Translations under genes and position numbers: made by a program
Part shown: one piece after another, positions 1 to 8,900 of the stretch
How the letters are laid out: each line of letters opens with the position of its first letter
Numbering within the stretch: position 1 is the stretch's first letter
Notes under the pieces: model-generated
What the model was told of the DNA's origin: nothing
Seen by the model: the letters and a program-made list of their open reading frames with translations, nothing else
Database searches by the model: none
NCBI RefSeq assembly: GCF_000003605.2
Contig: NW_003120941.1
Span: forward strand, 2,115-15,378
DNA from: Saccoglossus kowalevskii
Lineage: Eukaryota > Hemichordata > Enteropneusta > Harrimaniidae
DNA length: 13,264 nt
Reading direction: 5' to 3'

Positions 1-1
1 C

Positions 2-71
2 CATGGTTCTATACCATGATATAGTCCACGTCATATCATGGTTACATACCATGATGTAGTCCATGTAGAGC
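2..71. repeat. 35-bp tandem repeat, two copies, at the window edge
   Basis: Two adjacent units of 35 bp each begin with CATGGTT and share the core ATACCATGAT followed by TAGTCCA. They differ at several scattered positions. The array may continue left of the window. It lies outside the MITE that starts at 117. No function can be read from it. Confidence 0.7.
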
Positions 72-116
72 AATTCATGATATGATAAGTTAGTAAAATT
101 AATTAATTTTACATAA

Positions 117-190
117 GGCCAAAAAAAATGTTTTGTTGCCTTCAGCGACCGACCGAAAATATGAAATATCGGGTAGCGTTTTTTTTTTCT
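117..190 (+). repeat. Left terminal inverted repeat of the MITE
   Basis: This end starts GGCCAAAA, continues through TTGTTGCCTTCA and a GACCGACCGAAAATATG stretch, then GGGTAG, and runs into a long T tract from about 180. It pairs imperfectly with 720-796. Compared with the right end, the GACCGACC motif sits before rather than after the CGAAAAT block. Confidence 0.7.
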
Positions 191-719
191 TTTTTTTTTT
201 TTTTTAATAGGCGCAAATATTAAAAACTAACCATTTTAAGCAGTAAAAAGTGTTTCCTCTAAAAATTAACGATCCCGCGCCGATGTTTGATCCCCAGGGT
301 CCCCGGAACGGTTAAGTGGCGACTTTGAACCTCGAGTTGATCTGTATTTCTCTGACATGTTCCGAATACTATGAAGTCTGAAGAGCAAACACGTCTTTTG
401 CATTTCAGGCCATTTTGACATTTGCAATTCGACGGATAGTTGGTGCACAATATTAAGAAATATCGCCGCACCAAGTATTTTCTTAATTAAATAACAACAT
501 TATTTTGAATAAAAACAATACGTTTGTTGTAGTAAATGTAATTTTTAATACGTGTACATGAAATGCATAAAATTTTATTGAATTTGCAAAACGGGACATT
601 TTATATTCAAACTCTCCTCCACTTACATCACAAACAAAACGACGGCTTTTGCACGTTGTTTTAGCGCTGTCGGTATTCTCATTTCCGGGTTTGGATCAAC
701 TATTGCATTTTAAATTAAG

Positions 720-796
720 TTAAAAAAAAAAAAATCCGACCGACCTACCCAATTTTTCAATTTTCCGACTTGAGGGCAACATAAGTTGTTTTGGCC
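720..796 (-). repeat. Right terminal inverted repeat of the MITE
   Basis: Read on the minus strand it starts GGCCAAAACAAC, then TGTTGCCCTCA, CGGAAAATTG, GGGTAGGTCGGTCGGA and a T tract. The order of blocks matches the left end with small indels. Confidence 0.7.
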
Positions 797-1165
797 TAAT
801 AATTATATAACAATAGTTTTATTGTCTACTTTAAAATGTTGCTTTAGGTGATAGCAAAAATTGATAATTAATGTATTAAATGTTATATACATTAAAATTA
901 ACTTTTCATAATTTGACAAACGAGTCAACACAATAATCAATTCTATATCAGGTCATGTATTTATACCATTAATTTTAATTTATTTATAAACAGTGTGATC
1001 TGTGTTCTTGAAAATTAAGCGTGAACTGACGAGTCTGTATGGTCTGCTGCACGGCGTCGTTTTTAAATTGACACATTTTCTCGATAATAGGAAATTATGA
1101 GGTGACAATATGAATCGTCGTGGCGAGCGGAACAGCTTGTGTCAACGGTGAAAAGGCGTCTGAAT

Positions 1166-1215
1166 ATGGACAAAGTACACATTCATGATTGCAATAATGT
1201 AACCCACCTACAAAC
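1166..1215 (+). other. Weak candidate first coding exon (ATG to a GTAAGT donor)
   Basis: An ATG at 1166 opens 16 codons plus two bases that end exactly at a full-consensus donor, AAAC|GTAAGT, with the intron starting at 1216. The predicted start is MDKVHIHDCNNVTHLQ, which I do not recognise. No partner exon was found in the window. It could easily be chance: a GTAAGT is expected by chance several times in 13 kb. Confidence 0.12.
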
Positions 1216-1770
1216 GTAAGTCAATTGAATTGCGTTGAAAATTTTTTTTAACGCCATTAAACCCCAAATGTTACATGATCAAATTCCATTCAAGCTGTTT
1301 TCTTTTGTACTGTCTTCATCGCTGTGAGCCGACCTGTTAGAACAATTAAGAACGTATTTTTTCAAAAGAACGTGTCAAAGATATCCATTCTTCGTCATAC
1401 TAGTATAGTCACCTTCTGTACATCAACACCGGATATGTAAAGTTACGAGTATGATTATGAGCTTACGCTATAGCAAGTAGTCATAGTAACTGATGGCGTA
1501 TCTCGATGCGTCATACAATCATTATGAAAACATGGCTGGATTCTCTAAACAAAACATACAATATGCGTCTTATAAAAGGGAAGTGGAGGAGAGTCTCACC
1601 AAAAGACATCAATGTTTACTGTTACACAGTGTGATAGTTTGCGTAGCAATCTGTTCCAAAACGTGGGCATTCTTCTAACTGAACCACTTAATTTCCAGCT
1701 GTCACTCGTCACTTCCGTTATAATCAAATCGAATTTGTTGCGACATCACGAAATTTACTTTCAGTATAGG

Positions 1771-1810
1771 CATTAATACATATTAATACATTAATACATA
1801 TTAAAATATG
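1771..1810. repeat. Short tandem repeat of ATTAATACAT type
   Basis: About four imperfect copies of a 10-bp ATTAATACAT-like unit lie in tandem. Single copies of TTAATACATT also occur near 3129 and 3611, so the word is common in this AT-rich DNA. It is simple-sequence DNA with no visible coding role. Confidence 0.6.
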
Positions 1811-2281
1811 TCATTGGTATTCTATCTGTATTTTGTACTATTTGTAATAGTGAAATGACGTAATACCTTGTGGTGTATTTTGTCCAATCGTAAAGCTCCC
1901 TGTTCGCGACCATCTTCATCATTATCATACGTACCGTGACAAGTATAGTTATTATGCAAATTATGCAAACTTGTGACTCTGACATGCTGATGGTAAATGT
2001 CCAAGGTTCTCTCAGAATATAAGGTATTCTGGCTCGCATTTTTATAATAAAATTTATGTTTGAAATAAATTCCGTTCATCATTGTGTGCAATACCAGGAT
2101 CCCACACACGAGTCGTTCAAGTTTTAACTGATAGTTGTACTGTCCCTCCTCGTAGATGCGCGCCTCGGACTTTTCCCTGACCGAGGCTCCAAAAGGAGCC
2201 GCTATTTCTGTAAATCGTAAGCGCTATTGTGTAAATCGCAATTCTAAACCAGGTGTAGTCAACCGCAATTATCAGCCGTGC

Positions 2282-2345
2282 TCATTGGCTATAACAGATG
2301 TGCTGAAAAGCTCTAGCCAATCGGCATTTACTCAGCAGAGTTTGT
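2282..2345 (+). promoter_or_regulatory. Possible promoter: paired CCAAT boxes upstream of the recombinase relic
   Basis: An inverted CCAAT (ATTGG, 2284-2288) and a forward CCAAT (2317-2321) lie 33 bp apart, about 170 bp before the recombinase coding sequence. An E-box CACGTG follows near 2441. Paired CCAAT boxes are common NF-Y sites in animal promoters. No clear TATA box is present. The open frame covering this patch (2156-2419) has no recognisable protein and is more likely leader or promoter sequence. Confidence 0.25.
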
Positions 2346-2488
2346 TTTGTTTAACAATGGAATCCACCAACAGTGGACTTTATTGTATTACCATAACCAA
2401 CACTGATTGGACCACGTAGAATTGCATAAAAACATTCGATCACGTGAATTTGGTGCTCATTTGTTTGAACAGTGTAGCACGTTGTTGA

Positions 2489-3446
2489 GTGAACTCCGGA
2501 GATCCGCCAGAATCATGTCCGCTCAAGAATTTGCATGCTGCTCCGGGAATTGACTGGGATTTGGAAAACTGGTTGTCCCAAATTGATGTGGACGACGCCG
2601 AGGACTTTAAACTGAGCGATATTCAGAAAGAATTCCGTTTTTTGCCTCCAGTTGACAGCAAACAAGTCGCCGAATACCAGCAGTCACACAGACAACCAGA
2701 CAACTCGCAGCGCCACAAAATGGAGCGTCAAACATGGAATGAGTGGAAAGAGTAAAGCAGATGACTGATCTCGCTGGGATAAAAGGTTATCATACTGGTC
2801 ATTCAGGAAAGGTACGTATTAGAATTTGCACTTTAGTAATGCAATGTTGAATTTCTCCGCTGACGAGAAATAGTCATAACTTTATGTCGAAAATAATCCC
2901 TACTCGTTAACTCCATTTTTTCATGCAAACTGTTTCAAATTGGTGGAATACCATTTAAATATTATATTCACTGGCACGATATGTCGGATTCATTTCACGC
3001 GATAAAGATTTAATGCAAACTGCTTTGGCGTGTTTTTAAAAAGCTGAACGATTGAACGTACTATAACAATATATTGATATTTTAAATTGCTATGAGGTGG
3101 ACTGTTACAAGCTATTGTACTTTCATATTAATACATTGTATTTTATTTTAATTAAACGGGTTACACAGGCAACCACGCTGTTCCGGCAAAATTTCGACGA
3201 GCAGTTAGTAGCAGAAAGAACGGGTCACTCCAGTCTAGCAATGAGAAGCGACGAGCAGACGAAAGCGGTGTCAGACGCATTGCAGCCGAGCCACCCAAAC
3301 CGAAAACTGCGAAAGAAGCGAAAACGCACGACATATCCACCACCCCAACAGACGAGGACAAATCTAATACCACTGTCATAACCGATTCTTCCCAAGTGTC
3401 CGTGAATTTTGTAAAAGGAAATGTGAAACTTGAAATACGTTTTTAA
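2489..3446 (+). pseudogene. Broken Crypton-like tyrosine recombinase gene (DUF3504 / ZMYM2-QRICH1-type family)
   Basis: Three pieces of one recombinase are visible. The first (2489-2752) encodes an acidic N-terminus (DWDLENWLSQIDVDDAED), then FRFLPPVDSKQVAEYQQ and RQTWNEWKE. This matches the layout of the SAM-like DNA-binding start of DUF3504 proteins, which derive from Crypton transposons. The second (2761-2811) encodes MTDLAGIKGYHTGHSGK, carrying the HS-x-(R/K) catalytic box. The third (from 3169) encodes ATTLFRQNFDEQLVAERTGHSS, with the GH box. The roughly 200 residues usually found between the first and second pieces, including the first catalytic Arg, are absent, and a TAA stop (2753-2755) marks the join. 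After MRS the family usually has a YxRTS-type segment with the nucleophilic Tyr. Here RS joins directly to DEQTKAVSDAL, so the Tyr is missing. The frame then shifts near 3282-3290: one frame stops at 3381, while the other reads on to TAA at 3444-3446 and ends VNFVKGNVKLEIRF. The first piece has no in-frame ATG start, since its frame opens at a GTG after a TGA. It is a relic, not a working recombinase. Confidence 0.75.
2812..3168 (+). other. Likely intron inside the recombinase relic
   Basis: The HSGK-encoding piece ends GGAAAG|GTACGT (donor at 2812), and the next piece begins after TTACACAG (acceptor AG at 3167-3168), preceded by a T-rich tract. The intron is 357 bp and phase 0, and it joins two parts of the same recombinase fold in the same frame, which supports it. 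One doubt: the bases just before the AG also read Val-Thr-Gln in frame, and the family often has a VT pair after HSGK. The true edge could therefore differ, or part of the gap could be an insertion. Confidence 0.55.
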
Positions 3447-6400
3447 AATGTATCGTGTAATGGTCATAGCGTATTTAAATAATTAATTGAAAATTCCACC
3501 TTGTTCTTTGTTTTCATTCAGTGGCCACCTGTTATGTTAATCAGCTTTCCACTCCTGTTGTGCTCATGAATATTTAAATTAACCCATTCATTATTAACAC
3601 TCCCGGCTTGTTAATACATTAACAAAACAGTATAATTAATTGAAACTTTCCGCTAACAAAAGTAAGAAACAGAACAATGGGGACCAGACAAAAAGTAGTA
3701 TAACTGTACGTGAACCATGCATTTAGAAGATCAAGGACCGAGTATGGCTGTATGAGTTGTAGTTGCCAGAAATCACTGAGATTTAAGTAAAATACATTAT
3801 TTACATGAAATTCGAACACGCGCTGCGCGACGACCACCGCGCTTTAACCATGAAAGGAGAAACTTGTAAAGACGACACGGCTAGCAAACAGTACTACGGC
3901 ATACGTGAATCACGAATACTAGTCCTACTATTACAAAATATATTTATCAGTAATTTATCAAATGTTATCCACGTCGAGATTGTGTCAAAGGTTATCTGTA
4001 GTAATACGTACGCGATATTGTCGTATATACTGATATTTTGTTTTTCTTTGCGTCATCGTTGAAATGGAATACTTGTTTGCAATACTTGCATATTTTCTTC
4101 TAAATGTTATACATGTCCAATAATCTATGTGATAGTAGAGCTGCACTGACAGACTTGCCGTGAAACTCGTATTGCAATGACAATGTACTGTGGAAATAAG
4201 ACATATTCATTGCATTGATTCAGAATTCACTGGTTTGCGAAGTAGGAATTACACTCTAAGGTTAACTCGGCTATCCTCGAAATAATCGAAAATAAAAGCA
4301 GTAATTCGGCCGCATACCGGCATTGCAGTGTACTTTCGAAGCGTTTTGATTATTGAGTTATTCAGTTCACCAGAAGCTTAACGAAAGGAATAACACATGA
4401 AAACTACAGGACCAAAGAGTATAATTATAAATTAAACCAAATGTGCATTTCTCAGATATATACGTTATGTTGTTTAAGGATAGCATAATTAGAATAATAG
4501 AAGATGCAATGCCATGCCAGAAGCCTGTTTTTTCAAGAAAAGCGAGAGCAATCTTCTAATTATATTTGTTCATATATTTAGGTAATGAATTCCAGTGAGT
4601 AGTTGCTGCGTATTTCACGTTATGTTGGATTGCGGTGAGGTTTAAAAATGTCAGTTGAGAAGTAAATCTGGTACGATAGTTATGTAACGATAAGCTATTA
4701 CTAGTCTGAGACGTAAGTGAACTATAAGTCATAAGAAGACGTATATATTACAAACAGATTAGAAATGTACATATTAAATACTTCATACAATCTATTAGGA
4801 ATCACGCGTGTGTATGTGTTTTCGAAAACATAAGCAATAGAAATCAGAACCGTATGTCACCGTGACGCGGTCACTTTTAGTGAGCTCACCTCGACGAATA
4901 GGCCATACACCAGAAGAATGTTCTACGCTCTACGCTCTATACTCAGTATGACTAGTTATACACTAGACATTCGCACAGATGTTTATTTTTTTGGTGTTTT
5001 TCAGAAAAATAAAATATTATGTGAGTTTAAAATAAACAAGGGACATAAGGTGACGCATGTAGACAGTTTGTTGGGTATAAACAAGGACATTAAACGACTG
5101 ACGTCATTCACTTCATTCAGTCTGTGAATGAATGAACTCGCTGAATGGCATAGAGGACGGTATAAAACAGCTTCTGAATAAATTGTCCAGTTACTGTAAA
5201 CACCAGAAGTAATATACACAATACGAAGTAGACCATTGATATAATTGGTGTATCACGGGCCACAATTCATGGATTGGATGGACATCGGGTGCAGCCAACG
5301 AACAACAAGTTTAAAAACATGAATATTTGTAACCATATTCCAATCTCACTACTTGACAAACTAAATTATAGGTGACAGATTTATTCGGGGGAAAGAAAAA
5401 GCTGTTCATTTCTGCCCTCCACTAAAAATAGTTTCTCCCCTCCAACAAGAAATTCTCCCCCACCCCACTGCCCAAAACACTCTACCAAATGCTACGTGTT
5501 ACTTTCTAGCATCAATGCCAAAGTGTGCCAAAAACAAATCAGTAATTTCTCCTAGAATGTAACGTTTGCAACATTATGCACCACTCGTGAATGATTTGTT
5601 TAAAAATTCCTATCTGGCTGAGGTCGATAATTCTCAATAAATGTCAAAATGACATTTATATTTTATCATTTATGATTTATTATAATTTACTGGAAGTGGC
5701 ATTTGAATCACACTCCTCCCACGGGCTGTGAATCCAAATTTGATATGCATCACATAATTCACGATAAAAAACGATCATTGCAAAATTCTCATACCGTAAA
5801 GAAACTAAACAATGCATGCATAATTCCCCAATAATCGTTTGTTATATACTAGTATTCTCACACACGGTACAGTTACCGATAAATCTGAACATATTCCATC
5901 ACGGCGGAAATTATACAATTATCAGTGTTGAAGTAATGCCGTTACTTCACTCATTCATATATTTCACTGTGAGAGAGCTTCACATTCTATTGTTTACAAA
6001 ACATTTTTATTCGGGTTTTAGTGAATGATGTCATCAAATCACAACACCATGTATATGTACGTATCCTTGTTTGTGTGATTGTCGTCATAGTAGCATATTT
6101 TGTGGTCATTTCGTATTACCAGTATATCCATGACGTGGCTACTGTTTTATTTTATCTTGATTTCGATTTAAGATAAAATTTGTTGTACTTTATTTATTAT
6201 GAACATACACTGCACGAGTGGAAGACAAAACACTATTTTTTTTTTACTGATGGCCGTCTTCTGGGTTGTTTTTGTCCATGCAGCAGGTGGGACACTATGA
6301 CCTACTCACTGGTATTTCTGAATAAACCTTTTGCCAAACAATATATAATTATTCCAACAACTTCCTGTTGATAATATCGCTCTCTTGGTATAGTGCAGAC

Positions 6401-7844
6401 GGCTTTGAAAAAACAGACTCCGCTTAAAGTCTCCATTTAATACCGGCGTAACATTTAGAATTGCGTCATTTTTTCTCGAATCCAATCATGTCGGGTATCA
6501 GTATTGTGATAGATTTGCATAAATTATAACAGTCAAATCACAACGTTACACATATACTGATACTTGATATTACTTTATTTATTTTCAGAAGTCATACAAT
6601 TACAGAAAATAGATTTTGTAATAAATATTCAGAAAGCAGACTTTTAAAAACAAATATTGGCAGCTCGATCGATAGTAAGCCATGCGGAAAACAGTTATGT
6701 TTATGTAAGACTGTTCACCTCGTGTGGCGCACCGTATGGTGTATGCGCAGATGTCGCAAATTAACTTAAAATCTATGGGGGTTATCCACAGATGTAACAG
6801 GCGGATCCGCCAGCTGCGGATAGTGGCCATACGGGAGGTTTCAACTCACGATGCTGATAGGGGATAACATTCATTCTTAGGATGGTTGATATGCCAGCTG
6901 GCCAGTAAAATTACGTTGTCAAATTTGAACGAGTTTAGATTTTGCAGTCACAATACAACATGTAAAACATGTAATTAGATCCAATAAAATCAGACGTATC
7001 GGGTAAACGGCTCTTCGTCAGTCTAATATCTCCAGTTGAGAGATCATAGAAAATAGAATAGAACATGCGTAACCATGACCTACTACTATGATTTTTATCC
7101 AATTATATGTATCGGTTCTAGAAGCTTTATCATTGAAAAAAAGTATTAGTCATTAATTTTTTTCATCCACTAGCTCTAGTATGGAGCATAAGAAAGTTAT
7201 AGAAAGAACAGCAGCTTTCAAAGTAGAAACCTACATACTAGAAATTTAGAATTTGTCATGTCACATCTCATTCCGGTGAACTATTGTAAACTAATTCAGA
7301 TATTAATTATTGCCATGCCATTTGCAGAATTATGAAAAGGGTAGACTCCTTAAAACAATCCAACAATTGTACACCAAACATAAAACAACGTGATTTACAC
7401 TTGATTCAAATATCAAAAACTTCTAGTCGCAAGTTTCTAGACAGTTTATGGCCTTGTATCAAAGCTTTTGCTATTGTTACCTTTTGTTGGTAAACGTATT
7501 TTGTCACGCATGTTGTCACAATAACACAATGGTAAGATAAACATCATAACACGACAATGAACGTCTTTTCATGAAATGACATCACCGTCTGTAAAAAGAG
7601 TGGGTTATCCAGGGTACGATCTGAAATCGCCTAAATGGAACGGCTTTCACGGTTACGGCGTGTAGATACGTGACCGCGTGCTAATATATAACCTCCACTG
7701 CGTCTATTGTAAGTGACACTTGCACATTGTGCAACGTAATTTAATTGTGTAAATTCATTAACAGTTGTGAGAGTCGTGACTCGACTTTTTAGCTCCACTG
7801 TCGACCGGAGCTTATCATACGAGTGATTGTCCACGTCAACTTTT
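3447..7844. other. About 4.4 kb with no recognised gene
   Basis: I found no protein family, RNA gene or complete transposon here. Small structures seen are a C-rich, pyrimidine-rich tract around 5404-5475, and short perfect hairpins at 5637-5659 (10-bp arms, 3-nt loop) and 6149-6179 (10-bp arms, 11-nt loop). There is also a 12-bp palindrome GGCGGATCCGCC at 6800-6811. The open frame at 3805-4062 is discussed in the findings. The frames at 4918-5219, 5816-6028, 6180-6371, 6600-6830 and 7631-7834 show no family signature. Confidence 0.5.
6149..6179. repeat. Short inverted repeat (hairpin)
   Basis: ATTTTATCTT and AAGATAAAAT are perfect 10-bp complementary arms around an 11-nt loop. No gene ends nearby, so there is no reason to call it a terminator. 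In AT-rich DNA such hairpins arise by chance. Confidence 0.5.
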
Positions 7845-8215
7845 ATTTGAAAACTACAATTCCTATTGCTTTGATAACCTTATAATAACCTTGGCTAGAC
7901 CTCACTTAGTCATTTCATGATGATATATAATTCTTTCTAGAAGTTAGATGAATATTTTGATAAAAATTGATATTTTCGACTTCAAAACCCGCAACTCCGA
8001 TTGCTTTGATATTATTCATATAGATACGTCAGGTGGACCTCTCCCAGATTTTGTGATATCTTCAATTCTATAATTTTGATGAATATTTTTGTTTTTTGTT
8101 GAAAACTACAAGTTAAATTGCTTTGATATTATACATATAGGTACCTCAGGTGGACTGGTTTATAGATTAGTTCATTTTGTGATGATATCTTCAATTCTCT
8201 AATTAAAATGTTGCA
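7845..8215. repeat. Degenerate tandem repeat, three copies of about 117-135 bp
   Basis: Three units share the order AAAACTACAA or AAAACCCGCAA, ATTGCTTTGATA, a TATA-rich stretch, then CAGGTGGAC and GATATCTTCAATTCT. The ATTGCTTTGAT word starts at 7865, 8000 and 8117, so the unit length is 135 then 117 bp. The second and third units are the most alike; the first is more diverged and lacks CAGGTGGAC. It may be an old satellite fragment or part of a dispersed repeat. No ORF crosses the units. Confidence 0.65.
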
Positions 8216-8528
8216 TTACTAACAGCAGAGCTATCTCAGACAAGAGGTTATTTGTTTTTCATACAAATTCATTATGTGATCGTGATCAAATAGAGCGTGT
8301 ATTATTTGTCATTATTCACAATTAATTCTGCACTATTTCAGTATTAATGTTTGCTTAGCCATCTGCCAAGTTCCAGAAAGTGGTCACTATAGGAAGATGG
8401 ACTTTACATAAAGGTGGTCATTAACACAGGTTTGACTATAATTGACATATTCATAATTTTCAATAGAAGCCGTGTATATAACTTATCTATTTTGTAATTC
8501 TTGAAAATATATAGTTACCGAAAGTGCC
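8216..8528. other. Intergenic spacer with no recognised gene
   Basis: This lies between the degenerate triplicate repeat and the LINE target-site duplication. GTGGTCACTATAGGA and GTGGTCATTAACACAGG are two partly similar words about 33 bp apart near 8380-8430, which may be remains of a dispersed repeat. No coding signal was seen. Confidence 0.4.
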
Positions 8529-8540
8529 ACAATGCTGGAA
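8529..8540. repeat. Target-site duplication of the LINE, 3'-tail side
   Basis: ACAATGCTGGAA lies immediately next to the A-rich tail of the minus-strand LINE. The identical 12 bases occur at 9798-9809 just beyond the truncated 5' end. This is the expected footprint of target-primed reverse transcription. Confidence 0.75.
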
Positions 8541-8572
8541 TATATACTTTATTTATTTTTTATTTATTTCAC
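8541..8572 (-). repeat. LINE 3' tail, AAATA-type simple repeat
   Basis: On the minus strand this reads as several AAATAAATA units ending in AAGTATATA, directly before the target-site duplication. Such simple-repeat tails replace a plain poly(A) in many CR1-like LINEs. Confidence 0.65.
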
Positions 8573-8651
8573 CAGAATGACCATTATAACAGAATATATA
8601 AACAAATAACAATAGTAGTAATTCTGGTGTGGACCATGGAAATAGTCCTTA

Positions 8652-8663
8652 TGGACTAGTCCA
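8652..8663. repeat. 12-bp palindrome in the LINE 3' UTR
   Basis: TGGACTAGTCCA is a perfect palindrome. CCATGG words lie on each side (about 8635 and 8666), so a larger imperfect hairpin is possible. A 3' hairpin can be the recognition signal for LINE reverse transcriptase, but that role is only a guess here. Confidence 0.45.
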
Positions 8664-8900
8664 GTCCATGGCCCAGACTGTCAAGTAGAAATTTACAATT
8701 TACTAGTAAAGGAAAGGAAAATTACTATTTATATAACGAAAATTAAAAGGTAATCTATATGGTTTAGATATAAAAATGACTAAAATATTATGTGTAATAA
8801 TAATATAAACGAACTACTGGTACAACGAATTTATATGCAGAAGAAAAGCGAAGAAAGAAGAAGAAAAAAAATGCAGAGAAATGGGAGGTAATCGAGGAAT

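Larger units (their letters stand above)
117..796. mobile_element. Non-autonomous DNA transposon (MITE), PIF/Harbinger-like
   Basis: This 680-bp block begins GGCCAAAA and ends TTTTGGCC. Its two ends are imperfect inverted repeats of about 70 bp. Both ends carry, in the same order, GGCCAAAA, TGTTGCC or TTGTTGCC, a TCA, a CGGAAAAT-like or CGAAAATAT stretch, GGGTAG, and a run of T. TAA flanks both sides (114-116 and 797-799), giving a 3-bp target-site duplication. A TWA duplication with termini starting GG is typical of PIF/Harbinger elements, so I infer that superfamily. The interior has no transposase. A 71-codon open frame on the minus strand at 259-474 contains several Cys but resembles nothing I know. 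The element would need a transposase supplied from elsewhere. Confidence 0.72.
800..2150. other. About 1.35 kb with no recognised gene
   Basis: This stretch is AT-rich with no ORF I can assign. It holds a weak candidate first exon at 1166-1215 (see separate entry) and a short AT repeat at 1771-1810. The open frames at 1493-1678 (+) and 1791-2109 (-) have low-complexity or random-looking translations. Confidence 0.5.

Noticed and set aside
1-70. Link between the left-edge repeat (ACCATGATATAGTCC) and the LINE 3' UTR (ACCATGGAAATAGTCC)
   Set aside because: The likeness is limited to about 15 bases, and the surrounding sequence does not align.
1020-1065. Possible hammerhead ribozyme (CTGACGAG word)
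   Set aside because: No GAAA box at a suitable distance and no stem II pairing could be found.
2156-2419. Plus-strand 87-codon ORF upstream of the recombinase
   Set aside because: The translation matches no family, and the DNA carries CCAAT boxes and looks more like a promoter or leader.
5155-5175. TATA box (GGTATAAAACAG) as a promoter
   Set aside because: No gene or exon follows within reach on the plus strand, and such a word is frequent in AT-rich DNA.
6820-6860. tRNA or tRNA-derived SINE (GGTTTCAACTC resembling a B box)
   Set aside because: The match to the B-box consensus is poor, there is no A box at the right spacing, and no cloverleaf can be drawn.
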